A stretch of 45,660 nt of DNA from Paraburkholderia podalyriae (GCF_014397785.1 NZ_VZQQ01000051.1:1-45660); one strand, 5' to 3'; positions 1 through 7,326 are shown, numbered from the stretch's first letter. Notes: a model not told the origin generated them from the letters alone. Program-made: numbers and translations.

Positions 1-2
1 CC

Positions 3-131
3 TTCAAGCTCCTGCTCAAACCACGCCCGATCTTCTACCTGTCGTCTCCCGGCCATTCTTCTCGCGCGTTCATCGTGATGCAAGCCAGGTTACCAGGATT
101 CGCGAAAGAAGTGGGTAATCACAAGCGGTAG
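3..131 (+). CDS. C-terminal end of an unidentified protein (5' partial)
   Basis: An open frame enters from the left edge and stops at TAG 129-131, giving 42 residues ending in KEVGNHKR. The codons look coding and the residue mix (FKLLLKPRPIFYL, then SRAFIVMQARLPGF) resembles a folded protein end rather than noise. I do not recognise the family. The next gene starts 29 bases further on the same strand, so it may be the upstream member of the same gene string. Most of the gene lies outside the window. Confidence 0.45.
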   Translation, partial: FKLLLKPRPIFYLSSPGHSSRAFIVMQARLPGFAKEVGNHKR

Positions 132-160
132 CCGGCGATTACACATTAGAACAGGACGTT

Positions 161-385
161 ATGAAAGGGGCGTATTTTGATATCGCGACGGCATCGTTCG
201 GGGCGATCTCCGCAGTGCTTTGGGCGTGGTCCGCGAAAGTCGGCGTCGTTGATCTCGGGTTCGACAACGATGTCGCGGTCAACAAGGCAATGAAGCTTGC
301 CGGTAGGCTTAATGGATCTGCGGCTGCCTTCGCTTCTCTGGCTGCGGTGACTCAAGCGGCCAAAGCCTTTGCGGTACCGCAATAG
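161..385 (+). CDS. Small hydrophobic hypothetical protein
   Basis: This is a 74-residue protein with a hydrophobic N-terminal stretch (about residues 8-25, rich in A, I, V, W) that could be one membrane segment, followed by an Ala-rich tail. A weak AGGA ribosome-binding site precedes the ATG. It is the first complete gene of a plus-strand string of small genes running to about 4140, and lies 38 bases upstream of another membrane-anchored protein. I recognise no family or catalytic motif. It could be a mobile-element accessory protein, but no phage or conjugation hallmark gene is visible nearby to prove that. Confidence 0.5.
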   Translation: MKGAYFDIATASFGAISAVLWAWSAKVGVVDLGFDNDVAVNKAMKLAGRLNGSAAAFASLAAVTQAAKAFAVPQ

Positions 386-423
386 CCGGGAAAACGAGAA
401 AAGCAGCTTCAAATGGGGGCCAA

Positions 424-1332
424 ATGGATTGGGTTGCATCAGGCTTGGACGGACTGACGTCCCTACTTGCGGCGGTTCCGAACGTTGTTTGGTCGGGTAT
501 CGTCGGATCTCTAATTACCGTGATCGGAGTCCTAGTTACCAATTTTGGGCTGTCGCGGCGGCACCGCGAACAGCTACAGCACACTGCCGAGGAGAATGCC
601 CGCAAGCTCACCCATGATGCTTCGGAGAGCGCGCTTGACCGAAAGATGAAACTCAAACGCGACGTATATATTCCAGCAATCGAAGCGGTCTATTCCGCGA
701 CGAGTTCGTTCGGAGCGTTGGCCGATCCGAGCAATTTACGATCTGACATTCAGCAAAATTTCGTAGAAGCCGTTGGATCAATCTCGAAAGTGAACGCCGT
801 GGGCAGTCTTGAATCGGTTGCAGCCGTTGGCGCATTGTTGCAGCGACTCTTGTCGGTTAATCTCGAACTGTCCGTAAAACGCAATGCCATTGAGGTGGTG
901 TATGGTCAACTACAGGCGAATGCCAGGACGGTCACACGTGCTGTTGAAGAGCACGGTCGTTGGGTGCAAGTTCAGACCTCAATGCTGTTTGAAGGGCCGC
1001 CAGTACCCGAAAAATGGAATTTCGTAGCCAACCAGATCGGCTTTCAACAAGGGCAGATCAATCTGTGGACGGCCAAGCAAACGGCCAGTTCCCGTGAGCT
1101 TCAGCTTGCACAGCTGGCTTTTCTTCGAGTAATGGCGAAGTCCCAGCCGAAGTTGACTGACGCCTCAATCACGGCAAGTGTCGCGCTGCGCGACGAACTT
1201 GGAATGCTGGACGGCAGTCAAGGCCAATTAAGACAGACACTAGCAGAGAACGGTGAACTCGCACGAAAGGCACTGGAAGAAGCCATAGCGCGAGCGGAAC
1301 AGGAAATCGGAAAAAGCGAACGATGGCACTGA
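424..1332 (+). CDS. Membrane-anchored coiled-coil hypothetical protein
   Basis: The 302-residue product has one clear transmembrane segment near residues 22-43 (SGIVGSLITVIGVLVTNFGL). A charged region rich in E, R, K and Q follows (RRHREQLQHTAEENARK onward), and then a long helical stretch to the C-terminus with heptad-like spacing (ARKALEEAIARAEQEIGKSER). The short N-terminal part before the membrane segment suggests a single-pass protein with most of its mass on one side. No enzyme motif is visible. Its stop overlaps the next start (ATG 1323 lies inside its last codons), so the two are probably translationally coupled. Function unknown. Confidence 0.65.
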   Translation: MDWVASGLDGLTSLLAAVPNVVWSGIVGSLITVIGVLVTNFGLSRRHREQLQHTAEENARKLTHDASESALDRKMKLKRDVYIPAIEAVYSATSSFGALADPSNLRSDIQQNFVEAVGSISKVNAVGSLESVAAVGALLQRLLSVNLELSVKRNAIEVVYGQLQANARTVTRAVEEHGRWVQVQTSMLFEGPPVPEKWNFVANQIGFQQGQINLWTAKQTASSRELQLAQLAFLRVMAKSQPKLTDASITASVALRDELGMLDGSQGQLRQTLAENGELARKALEEAIARAEQEIGKSERWH

Positions 1333-1544
1333 CGAAACGCCAACTTTCCAGAGCGGCGCGCCTCTACGGGCTCGCCGTGCTGTCGAATCAGGACTTGGGT
1401 GGGGCACAGAGTCGGAAGTTGAAGCCGAGGTTATGCAGCGCGCCATTGGCGCGGCTGGAGATGCGCTTTCACGGCTGGGATATACGCCCACTGAGCTTGC
1501 GACCATCGGCCAGTGCATCCATGCCGCCACGCGCAAACAATAGA
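1323..1544 (+). pseudogene. Small hypothetical gene, apparently frameshifted
   Basis: ATG 1323 opens a frame beginning MALTKRQLSRAARLYGLAV with coding-like codons, but the sequence later in that frame looks non-coding. In the -1 frame a clearly protein-like stretch takes over (ESEVEAEV, then MQRAIGAAGDALSRLGY) and ends at TAG 1542-1544. The second frame has no usable start except an internal ATG near 1434. The simplest reading is one gene of about 73 codons with a -1 shift somewhere near 1370-1400. Alternatives are a sequencing error, a programmed shift (I see no canonical slippery heptamer), or a 36-residue peptide starting at the internal ATG. Confidence 0.35.
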
Positions 1545-1564
1545 CACGAAAACGGGATCGACAG

Positions 1565-1753
1565 ATGGACAAAACATTCATTGTGACGTTCGACGGGCGG
1601 TACACGACGCCGGGTACGTTCGTTTGGCCCATGCAGTATTTCTTGGACCCTGAGCAACGGTTTTCTGTTGACCATATCCAGCGGATCAGGCGGCTTGACG
1701 TGGGCGACTCGTTGGATCTGGCAGATGGTCGCACGGTGCAACGGCAGGAATAG
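1565..1753 (+). CDS. Small hypothetical protein
   Basis: This 62-residue protein has a mix of hydrophobic and charged residues (MDKTFIVTFDGRYTTPGTF at the start, IRRLDVGDSLDLADGR near the end) and looks like a small soluble beta-rich domain. I see no cysteine clusters, membrane segment or known motif. The stop codon is part of a TAGGAAAAC sequence (1751-1759), one of several such gene junctions in this stretch. Function unknown. Confidence 0.5.
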   Translation: MDKTFIVTFDGRYTTPGTFVWPMQYFLDPEQRFSVDHIQRIRRLDVGDSLDLADGRTVQRQE

Positions 1754-1903
1754 GAAAACAGAAGGTTGTGGTCGTACGGCTCATTGGCCCCAAGCTGAGG
1801 ATCTATGTTCAAGAAATAGCGTGATGCACTGACGCCGCGGTCCATCAAAGACACGTCAAAGGTTTTTGAGAACTCGCAAGCGTTTATAACTGGCTCGCTC
1901 GCC

Positions 1904-2566
1904 TTGCAGCAATTTTGGACGAACAACATCGCAATGACAAAGGACTTCACGCAGGAATTCAAGGATAGTCAGGCGAAGGCTTGGGCCGAAAATATCCTTG
2001 CTGTGCTGAAAGCGCCTGATCCGATACATGCCGTAAGAGAGGAGGTCACGGCGCTGATTTTCGACTGCGCTCGCTTTCAAGTTCTAGTATTGGATGCGGC
2101 GCCGAATCCTGATCCGACCGGCCTACGGGGCTGGTTGGGCATAAGTGGAGAACTGAGACATCATCTTGATCTACTGTCCACGACGGACACCTACCTCGCG
2201 GACTGCGTTCGCAGCAACTCCGGCGTAGCGAATCCCGCTGCGGTATGGGAGGCCGTACTGTTGCGATACCGTGTCTTGTGGGCTGGAATGAATATTTTCA
2301 ACGCACTGAGGGACCCGCTAGGCGATGTCCACAAGGAAATTGGGAGCGACTGGTTCTGGCCCCTTCTATGCATTCAATGCGCAGTTTCCGAGGCCGTCTA
2401 TCGAGACGGCGCAGGGTTGCCGTTGACTATGAACCCGGACCCTCAAGTAACCCTGAAGATATCGTCGACACTATTGAGTCTCGTAGAGCTTGTAAGAGGC
2501 GGTAGTGAATATCCGGACCTCGAATGGCAACAAATAAACAAGGTCTCGCTGCCCCGGCACGCATAG
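1904..2566 (+). CDS. Hypothetical protein, start uncertain
   Basis: The frame encodes about 220 residues, mostly helical with several aromatic residues (EAVLLRYRVLWAGMNIFNAL, GSDWFWPLLCIQC). Coding-like sequence continues upstream of the TTG at 1904 back to a TAG at 1817-1819 (DTSKVFENSQAFITGSLAL), but there is no ATG or GTG there. The true start is therefore either TTG 1904, ATG 1934, a rare CTG near 1829, or has been lost by mutation. No ribosome-binding site supports any of these. No family recognised. The stop lies in a TAGGAAAGC junction four bases before the next ATG region. Confidence 0.5.
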   Translation: MQQFWTNNIAMTKDFTQEFKDSQAKAWAENILAVLKAPDPIHAVREEVTALIFDCARFQVLVLDAAPNPDPTGLRGWLGISGELRHHLDLLSTTDTYLADCVRSNSGVANPAAVWEAVLLRYRVLWAGMNIFNALRDPLGDVHKEIGSDWFWPLLCIQCAVSEAVYRDGAGLPLTMNPDPQVTLKISSTLLSLVELVRGGSEYPDLEWQQINKVSLPRHA

Positions 2567-2573
2567 GAAAGCG

Positions 2574-2771
2574 ATGACAGGCGAAACCGACTCGAAGGTG
2601 GCATCCGGGCCTAGCAATCTTGATGAAGTGCGGCAGCGCGTTCGGGCGCAGGCGCCTGCTCAAGTGCATGCGGTTAGGTCGAAAATGATCGGTGCCTACA
2701 CTGCCTTCGTGGCTGCGACCCTCATCGCGTCGATCACAAACTCCGTGGCAATCGGAGGGGGAAGCTGGTGA
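2574..2771 (+). CDS. Small single-pass membrane protein
   Basis: The 65-residue protein has a charged soluble N-terminus (DEVRQRVRAQAPAQ) and one hydrophobic segment near the C-terminus (about residues 39-60, containing AYTAFVAATLIASITNS). AGGAAAG sits just upstream of the ATG. The stop codon overlaps the GTG start of the next membrane gene by four bases (GTGA), which implies translational coupling and possibly a shared complex. No known family. Confidence 0.5.
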   Translation: MTGETDSKVASGPSNLDEVRQRVRAQAPAQVHAVRSKMIGAYTAFVAATLIASITNSVAIGGGSW

Positions 2772-3040
2772 TCTGTCTGTTGTCACTTTCACTCCCGGCA
2801 CTGGTCGGGCATCTTCTTCTTGACCGCACAGTTACTGTGATTCAACAAGGTAAGACGAGCGCATATCGCGGGGCTGCGCTCGGTCTAGGAATAATCCCGA
2901 GCATCACAGCTTTTACGATTCTCATAGGGCACGTTTCCGTCATCGGCGCTGTGCTCTTCGTGCTCGGTTGCGTGTACTGGTTCTTCGTCGTTGACGTCGT
3001 GACTGCTGCCGGGGCTCACGATAAGAATTCGACAATCTGA
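2768..3040 (+). CDS. Small multi-pass membrane protein
   Basis: The product is 90 residues, almost entirely hydrophobic, with three plausible membrane segments (starting ICLLSLSLPALVGHLLL, then LGLGIIPSITAFTILIG, then VIGAVLFVLGCVYWFFVV). The start is GTG 2768, chosen because it overlaps the previous stop as GTGA and gives the full first hydrophobic segment. Two adjacent, coupled membrane proteins in a small-gene island can form a holin- or toxin-like pair, but nothing here proves that. Function unknown. Confidence 0.5.
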   Translation: MICLLSLSLPALVGHLLLDRTVTVIQQGKTSAYRGAALGLGIIPSITAFTILIGHVSVIGAVLFVLGCVYWFFVVDVVTAAGAHDKNSTI

Positions 3041-3058
3041 CAGGTAGGAAAACACGTT

Positions 3059-3256
3059 ATGCCTGAGATAGCCGCGCAGACTGAATGGAAGCAGGATTCG
3101 CCGGATGGATGGTCGGACGCCAGCGGCTGCACTATTGGGCGTTACGTCGTCTCTGGCGTCTCGCATTTCATGCTGTGGCAAGGCCGCGATCACCGGGGAA
3201 ATTTCGACAGCCTCGAAGCGGCCCAGGCGCATCACAACGCAGAGACGCTGGAATAG
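3059..3256 (+). CDS. Small hypothetical protein
   Basis: This 65-residue acidic protein has a compact pattern of aromatic and Gly residues (DGWSDASGCTIGRYVVSG, FMLWQGRDHRGNFDSLEAAQ). That pattern suggests a small beta-sheet domain that could bind a ligand or nucleic acid. A TAGGAAAAC sequence (3045-3053) lies five bases upstream of the ATG and its AGGAAA core probably serves as the ribosome-binding site. The same motif ends the gene (3254-3262) and leads straight into the next ATG. Unknown function. Confidence 0.5.
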   Translation: MPEIAAQTEWKQDSPDGWSDASGCTIGRYVVSGVSHFMLWQGRDHRGNFDSLEAAQAHHNAETLE

Positions 3257-3262
3257 GAAAAC

Positions 3263-3727
3263 ATGGCAAAACGGCAAGCCCGTGACGATGCCATTTGGGC
3301 GTGCCGAGCGCACTTTGACTATCAAAGCCACGGTCATTTGAGGCGGATAGGAAAAGTGGTTCGCCGGTTGGCTATCCTCGAAGGGGTATTGATGAAGGCA
3401 CATAGCAACGCGCAGAAGCTGATTCGTTGGCTGCGTCAAAACCAACCGGCTACGGTCGCGCAGATTGCAGCAAACGGCGTGATGAATTCGCGTGACGCGT
3501 CAGATGCGGTCCAGTACGGCGTGCGTCATGGTGTGTTCGATCGGATCAAGCGGCCAGGCGCGAGCGCCAACGAACGTGTTCAGTACCGCTTGACGGGCCA
3601 ATCGCTACCGGCACTCAAATCAGCGCCGGTCCCTTCGTTCGACGGACTACTTCAGGCGTGGGGCATTGCGAGGACTCCACCGCGTCTGAGAGCGCCCACC
3701 TCTCGCAAGTTGCAGATGACCGACTAA
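3263..3727 (+). CDS. Hypothetical protein with winged-helix-like middle
   Basis: The frame encodes 154 residues from an ATG placed immediately after TAGGAAAAC. From about residue 44 (MKAHSNAQKLIRWLRQNQ) the sequence resembles a winged-helix DNA-binding fold: two amphipathic helices (KLIRWL and TVAQIAANGV), a possible recognition helix with alternating polar residues, and a basic wing (FDRIKRPGASANERVQYRL). An internal ATG at 3392 could be the real start of this domain. The first 43 residues are basic and less convincing. A regulatory role for the island is plausible but is inference. Confidence 0.5.
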   Translation: MAKRQARDDAIWACRAHFDYQSHGHLRRIGKVVRRLAILEGVLMKAHSNAQKLIRWLRQNQPATVAQIAANGVMNSRDASDAVQYGVRHGVFDRIKRPGASANERVQYRLTGQSLPALKSAPVPSFDGLLQAWGIARTPPRLRAPTSRKLQMTD

Positions 3728-3767
3728 CACTGGAAAAACCGGTCAGGCCGGCGAGCAAGGAGTAGGT

Positions 3768-4139
3768 ATGGGTAACGCCACGATTGACAACCACGAAGAA
3801 AGCCTTGAATCGCTGATTGCCCAACGCGACGCGATCAACGCGAAAATCTCGCGTTTGCGACACGCTGAGGAGCGCGAGGCCATCGAAAAGTATTTCCCTG
3901 ATGAGTTTGCTCAGTTCGTCCGGTATATGCGCGCGCACAACTTGGCGCTTGTCTATCACGGCGGAAATTTCAAGGCCCATCGGGTCAGCGATGACATAGA
4001 AACGTTGCTTTGCGATGGTGTTCGCAGGGCCTACCCTGAAGAACGTGGCTTCTCGATGGCGTTTCGGCACAAGATGGCATCGGCGCTGCTGGACCAAGTT
4101 TTCGAGGCTTCAAGCGTCTATCGGGAATCAGCAGCCTAA
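3768..4139 (+). CDS. Hypothetical protein with N-terminal coiled coil
   Basis: The 123-residue product begins with a helical, heptad-like section (ESLESLIAQRDAINAKISRL) followed by a mixed alpha/beta part (FVRYMRAHNLALVYHGGNFK). The AQRDAINAKI pattern recalls the oligomerisation region of Burkholderia H-NS-like proteins, but the C-terminal H-NS DNA-binding signature is missing, so I do not call it H-NS. AAGGAGTAGGT lies just upstream of the ATG as a good ribosome-binding site. It is the last gene of the plus-strand string; the next gene is convergent. Confidence 0.5.
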   Translation: MGNATIDNHEESLESLIAQRDAINAKISRLRHAEEREAIEKYFPDEFAQFVRYMRAHNLALVYHGGNFKAHRVSDDIETLLCDGVRRAYPEERGFSMAFRHKMASALLDQVFEASSVYRESAA

Positions 4140-4213
4140 ACAACGGAAAACCAGCGGCATTGCTGGCAAAAATCCGGCCGCACCCAGACGCTCGAAGCTG
4201 CCAGCTTTACTTT

Positions 4214-4645
4214 TTACAATTTTTTGTTACGACGATTTACGTAACGATTAAACCCTGCATCATCGTCTCCAAAGGATTGCACGACGCTGTGATCGGCCCA
4301 CCAGAGCAGGCGCTCAACCAGTGCGCGTTTCGGGAGGCCGTAATGTACCGCCAGCCGCTCAAGTGAAAAGTACTCGCGCACGCCAAGCGTCACCACCAGC
4401 TGCCTCTCGTCCAGTTCCGTCGTGTCCGGCACCGGCTGGACCAGCACCCCTGACGCAGCAGGCAGTACGCCCTCGCTCGCGTCGCGGCCGGGGCGAGGCC
4501 TTGCGACTGCGCGACGAGCCTGCGCCAGTTCTTCGCGCAGTCGCTCGCATTCGAGCACAAGCTCATCATGCATTTTTTTCGTTACAGTAACGGATTTTCC
4601 TGCCGTCTGCTGCCGCGCCCGAAAAGCCGCCTGGTGTTGAGACAA
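4214..4645 (-). CDS. Putative small DNA-binding protein
   Basis: The 143-residue protein has a basic N-terminal part with a ribbon- or helix-like stretch (KSVTVTKKMHDELVLECERL), a proline- and arginine-rich linker, and a C-terminal segment (YFSLERLAVHYGLPKRALVE) that resembles a helix-turn-helix. This layout recalls small regulators found beside plasmid replication genes, but I cannot name a family. Two 31-bp direct repeats begin seven bases upstream of the start codon, which fits an autoregulated DNA-binding protein or an iteron-binding one. No replication initiator is visible in the window. Confidence 0.5.
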   Translation of the reverse strand: MSQHQAAFRARQQTAGKSVTVTKKMHDELVLECERLREELAQARRAVARPRPGRDASEGVLPAASGVLVQPVPDTTELDERQLVVTLGVREYFSLERLAVHYGLPKRALVERLLWWADHSVVQSFGDDDAGFNRYVNRRNKKL

Positions 4646-4651
4646 AATAAA

Positions 4652-4784
4652 GTTGTATAGTGGATTCGTTGATTTAAAAGGGTTTTTGCTAGTCCGGCTG
4701 TTGTTTTAATGAAAGGTTGTATAGTGGAATTGTTGATTTAAAAGGGAAAAGCACCGAAAGATGACGGTGAATTTTTTGATTTAA
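4652..4784. repeat. Two 31-bp direct repeats plus a partial third
   Basis: Copies at 4652-4682 and 4716-4746 start GTTGTATAGTGGA, end GTTGATTTAAAAGGG and differ at only two of 31 positions. The start-to-start spacing is 64 bp. A degenerate third copy of the right half lies at 4767-4784 (GTGAATTTTTTGATTTAA). The block is AT-rich in otherwise GC-rich DNA and sits immediately upstream of the minus-strand gene starting at 4645. It could be an operator array for that gene, a promoter duplication, or iterons of a lost replicon. Confidence 0.7.
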
Positions 4785-5118
4785 CTCGTGACTGCTCTTC
4801 GACTTCGACGGTGAGGGTCCACAACGCCGCACCAAGACCGCCGTCATTTGGACTGCGCCGGGCCGGCCGGCAAGGGGGGCGCTAGCGAATGCCACACCAG
4901 CGCGTTTCGCCGCCGTCTTTTCCGGAGAAATCGGCGACACCGAGTTGGTCGGGAGGTACCGGTGCAGGCGCGCGCGTTCCGTGGCCGGCACAGAAAGGCA
5001 TCGACGCGACGTGCTGGTCATACGTCATACAGCCTGAGATGGCTTCCAGAATTCGAGCGACGAGGACCTGAGCCGCACGTCATCGGGCTCAATGCGGCCA
5101 AGCGCAGCCTGGAGGCAT
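4785..5118. other. Gap without a supported gene
   Basis: Open frames exist on both strands here but none has a ribosome-binding site or a protein-like composition. The stretch is moderately GC-rich and may hold debris of an older gene. I see no repeat, terminator or recognisable fragment. Confidence 0.4.
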
Positions 5119-5424
5119 TTACGCTCCGAAGTAGTCGAGTTCGAGCGTCACGCGCCGAAGATCCGCAGCCGAGAGCGTTATGCGCTCGCCAGTTGTTGCA
5201 GATGCTGCTGCATATTGTTGCACGTTCCTTAGAATTCGGCGTTTGTTCAACTCGAACGCGAGTCGCACCTGCTGTACAGTCTCGTTGCGAGCGCCAAGCT
5301 CTTCGCAAATGACTTCAAATGGCAGCGCGAAGGCGCGGTATCCCCAGCCGAACCCATATGCGGAAAACCACACCGCCGAGTCGGCGCAAAGGATGGGGGT
5401 AATGACAATAGGTGGCTGATCCAT
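5119..5424 (-). CDS. Conserved-looking hypothetical protein
   Basis: I chose ATG 5422-5424, which gives 101 residues starting MDQPPIVITPIL. The frame stays open further upstream, but that part looks non-coding. The protein has an aromatic-rich first half (WFSAYGFGWGYRAFALPFE) and a helical second half (EELGARNETVQQVRLAFEL) that ends in a basic and acidic helix (SAADLRRVTLELDYF). It is probably a small soluble protein with a well-folded core. I do not know the family. It stands alone, about 400 bases from the divergent sulfur cluster. Confidence 0.5.
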   Translation of the reverse strand: MDQPPIVITPILCADSAVWFSAYGFGWGYRAFALPFEVICEELGARNETVQQVRLAFELNKRRILRNVQQYAAASATTGERITLSAADLRRVTLELDYFGA

Positions 5425-5831
5425 CGCATTCACCTGCGTCGACGATAGGGTGACATCAAAGTGTTGCACAGCGACCTTACATGCGGGTTTCTGTCGACGC
5501 GACGTTACCACTCCGCCGAGATGATCGTCTTGTATCGGAGGTGTGATTTTGCGAGTCGGGACTGACTCGAAGCGGGCCGTGTCCTGCGGATACCCAACAG
5601 GCAAGACCCGGCCAGTTTCAGACAGTGGCAAGCTGCACGGAAAGGGCCGCTTAACGCCTCAGAGCGGCGGACGCGGCCTGGTCATGACGCCCATCGGCAC
5701 GACTCACCACGGTGTGACTCCTGAAGAACGGCCGCGGCGTGAGATCGTTGGCGGTATGGTGGAACTGTCCGCAGGTCTGGAGGATGCGGGGGGAAACTGG
5801 TTCCTGAACTGAAACAGCCTATGGCCTGACG
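5425..5831. other. Mostly non-coding gap; one weak small frame
   Basis: A GTG at 5543 preceded closely by GGAGG opens an 89-codon plus-strand frame to 5812 (near its end EERPRREIVGGMVELSAGLE). The spacing to the GGAGG is too short and the first half has poor protein character, so I do not list it as a gene. Nothing else was seen. Confidence 0.35.
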
Positions 5832-6506
5832 CTAGACGGCGGCCGCAGTCTCGACGGCGAGACCGGCCGCCTTCCATTCGGGGAATCCATCCTCGAGACG
5901 CATCGCCTTGAAGCCTTTTGCCCGCAATGCGGCGACAGCCTCGAAGGCCAGCACGCAGTAGGGCCCTCGACAGTACGCGACGATCTCAGTGTCGGTCGGC
6001 AGCTCGCCCAGGCGACGTTCCAGCTCGGCCAGTGGGATGTTGCAGGCCCCGGGCAGATGACCCTCGGCAAACTCATCCTGCGGCCGCACATCCAGCACCG
6101 TGACTAGGCCATCGGCAAGACGCCGGGTCAACTCCTCTCGTGACACGGCTTCCATCGAATCTCGCGAATGGAAGTAGTCGTTCAGCGTCTGGTTGACTTC
6201 AGCAAGGTTTCGCTCGCCGATCCGGCCAAGGGACTTCATCAGACCGACAATCTCATTGTCGCCAGCAAGGCGATACACGATGTGCTTGCCTCGTCGCTCG
6301 GTGTCCACCAGGCGCGCTCGCCGAAGGATTTGCAGATGGCGCGAGGTGTTCGCGAAGCTCATGCCCGACAGCGCGGTCAGATCCTCAACGGACCGTTCGC
6401 GCTGCGCGAGGTGCTCCAGTAGCTCAAGCCGGCCTGGATGGCCGAATGCCTGCGCTATCTCTGCGAGGCGCTCAAAGATCGCTTGCTTCGGTCCCACGCT
6501 TGACAC
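5832..6506 (-). CDS. ArsR-family regulator fused to a rhodanese domain
   Basis: The protein has two domains. Residues 1-100 form an ArsR/SmtB winged helix (FGHPGRLELLEHL; recognition part SGMSFANTSRHLQILRRARL; wing RRGKHIVYRL). Residues 120-220 form a rhodanese domain with the catalytic loop AYCRGPYCV and the DVRPQDEFAEGHLPGA signature. Rhodanese domains carry persulfide on the active-site cysteine. The ArsR half contains no cysteine at all, so a BigR-type disulfide switch is absent there and sensing may run through the rhodanese cysteine (inference). The annotated start is GTG 6506, but GTG 6497 has the better GGAG spacing. It is divergent from the ETHE1-like gene and shares the operator at 6523-6542. 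Confidence 0.88.
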   Translation of the reverse strand: MSSVGPKQAIFERLAEIAQAFGHPGRLELLEHLAQRERSVEDLTALSGMSFANTSRHLQILRRARLVDTERRGKHIVYRLAGDNEIVGLMKSLGRIGERNLAEVNQTLNDYFHSRDSMEAVSREELTRRLADGLVTVLDVRPQDEFAEGHLPGACNIPLAELERRLGELPTDTEIVAYCRGPYCVLAFEAVAALRAKGFKAMRLEDGFPEWKAAGLAVETAAAV

Positions 6507-6522
6507 TCCACCTTCATTGGTA

Positions 6523-6542
6523 AATCATTCTCGATAATGATT
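6523..6542. promoter_or_regulatory. Palindromic operator between arsR-rhodanese and mbl genes
   Basis: AATCATT-ctcgat-AATGATT is a perfect 7-6-7 inverted repeat in the 70-base divergent intergenic region. ArsR-family proteins bind short AT-rich palindromes of this kind, so it is the likely site for autoregulation and for control of the mbl-MFS operon. Confidence 0.65.
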
Positions 6543-6578
6543 GAATGTTATCACCCCCCACCAGTGAGGTGCAATCTA

Positions 6579-7322
6579 ATGATCGTAAGGCAATTCCTCC
6601 ATTCCGATCCCGTTGGGATTTCGTACCTCCTGGGCTGCGGCGGCAAGGCGACGGGCGTTGTGATCGATCCGGTGGCCGAGCCCGGCATCTATCTGCAAGC
6701 GGCCGAGGCCACGGGGATGATGAAGATCAGCTACGTGATCGACACGCATGTGCATGCCGATCACGTCTCTACCGGGCGGGCCGTCGCCGATGCGGCGGGC
6801 GCTGAATATGTGCTTTCGGCGAAGGCCGACATTGCAGTGCCCTTCAAAGGCGTTGATGACGGCGACGAGATCCCGCTCGGCAATGTCGTCCTCAAGGTGC
6901 TCCACACGCCCGGTCATACACCCGAGCATATCTGTCTGCTTGTGACAGACCGCACGCGCGCTGATGAGCCGTGGCTGGTCGTAACCGGTCACACACTCAT
7001 GATCGGCGACCTCGGCCGAACTGAACTGGCCGTGAGCGCGGCAGAGGGCGCGAAAGACCTTTTCCGCAGCGTGCAAAAGCTCAGGGCGCTTCCTGACTAC
7101 CTGGAAGTCTTGCCCGGTGCCTACGCGGGTTCGGCCTGCGGCCGCAGTCTTAGCGCGAACCCGACCTCGACACTAGGCTTCGAGAAGCGGCACAACCGGG
7201 CGTTCGGCATCGAGAGCGAGGAAGAATTCATCCGCTTCATGCTAGACGATGTACCGCCGCCACCGCCTGAAGCAGCCCGCCTGCGTGCGGTCAATTCCGG
7301 CCGCAGCGCCGCTGGAGCATAG
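6579..7322 (+). CDS. ETHE1-like persulfide dioxygenase / MBL-fold hydrolase
   Basis: I chose ATG 6579 (MIVRQFLHSDPVGISYL) over the in-frame 6537 because this is where family similarity begins. The metallo-beta-lactamase metal site is present: THVHADH, HTPGHTPEH, and the GHTLMIGDLGRTEL loop that is characteristic of the ETHE1/Blh group. Such enzymes are non-haem iron persulfide dioxygenases that turn glutathione persulfide into sulfite. The length of 247 residues is normal. Pairing with a rhodanese-containing regulator strongly supports a sulfide/persulfide detoxification role. The last codons overlap the start region of the MFS gene, so the two form an operon. Confidence 0.85.
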   Translation: MIVRQFLHSDPVGISYLLGCGGKATGVVIDPVAEPGIYLQAAEATGMMKISYVIDTHVHADHVSTGRAVADAAGAEYVLSAKADIAVPFKGVDDGDEIPLGNVVLKVLHTPGHTPEHICLLVTDRTRADEPWLVVTGHTLMIGDLGRTELAVSAAEGAKDLFRSVQKLRALPDYLEVLPGAYAGSACGRSLSANPTSTLGFEKRHNRAFGIESEEEFIRFMLDDVPPPPPEAARLRAVNSGRSAAGA

Positions 7323-7326
7323 CGTG

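Noticed and set aside
3768..4139. H-NS-like protein
   Set aside because: Only the N-terminal helix pattern is similar; the C-terminal H-NS DNA-binding core is absent.
1..4140. Prophage
   Set aside because: No capsid, portal, terminase, tail or lysis gene is recognisable; the small-gene string alone is not enough.
4848..5312. 154-codon plus-strand frame
   Set aside because: No ribosome-binding site, Arg/Ala-rich, partly antisense to the 5119-5424 gene.
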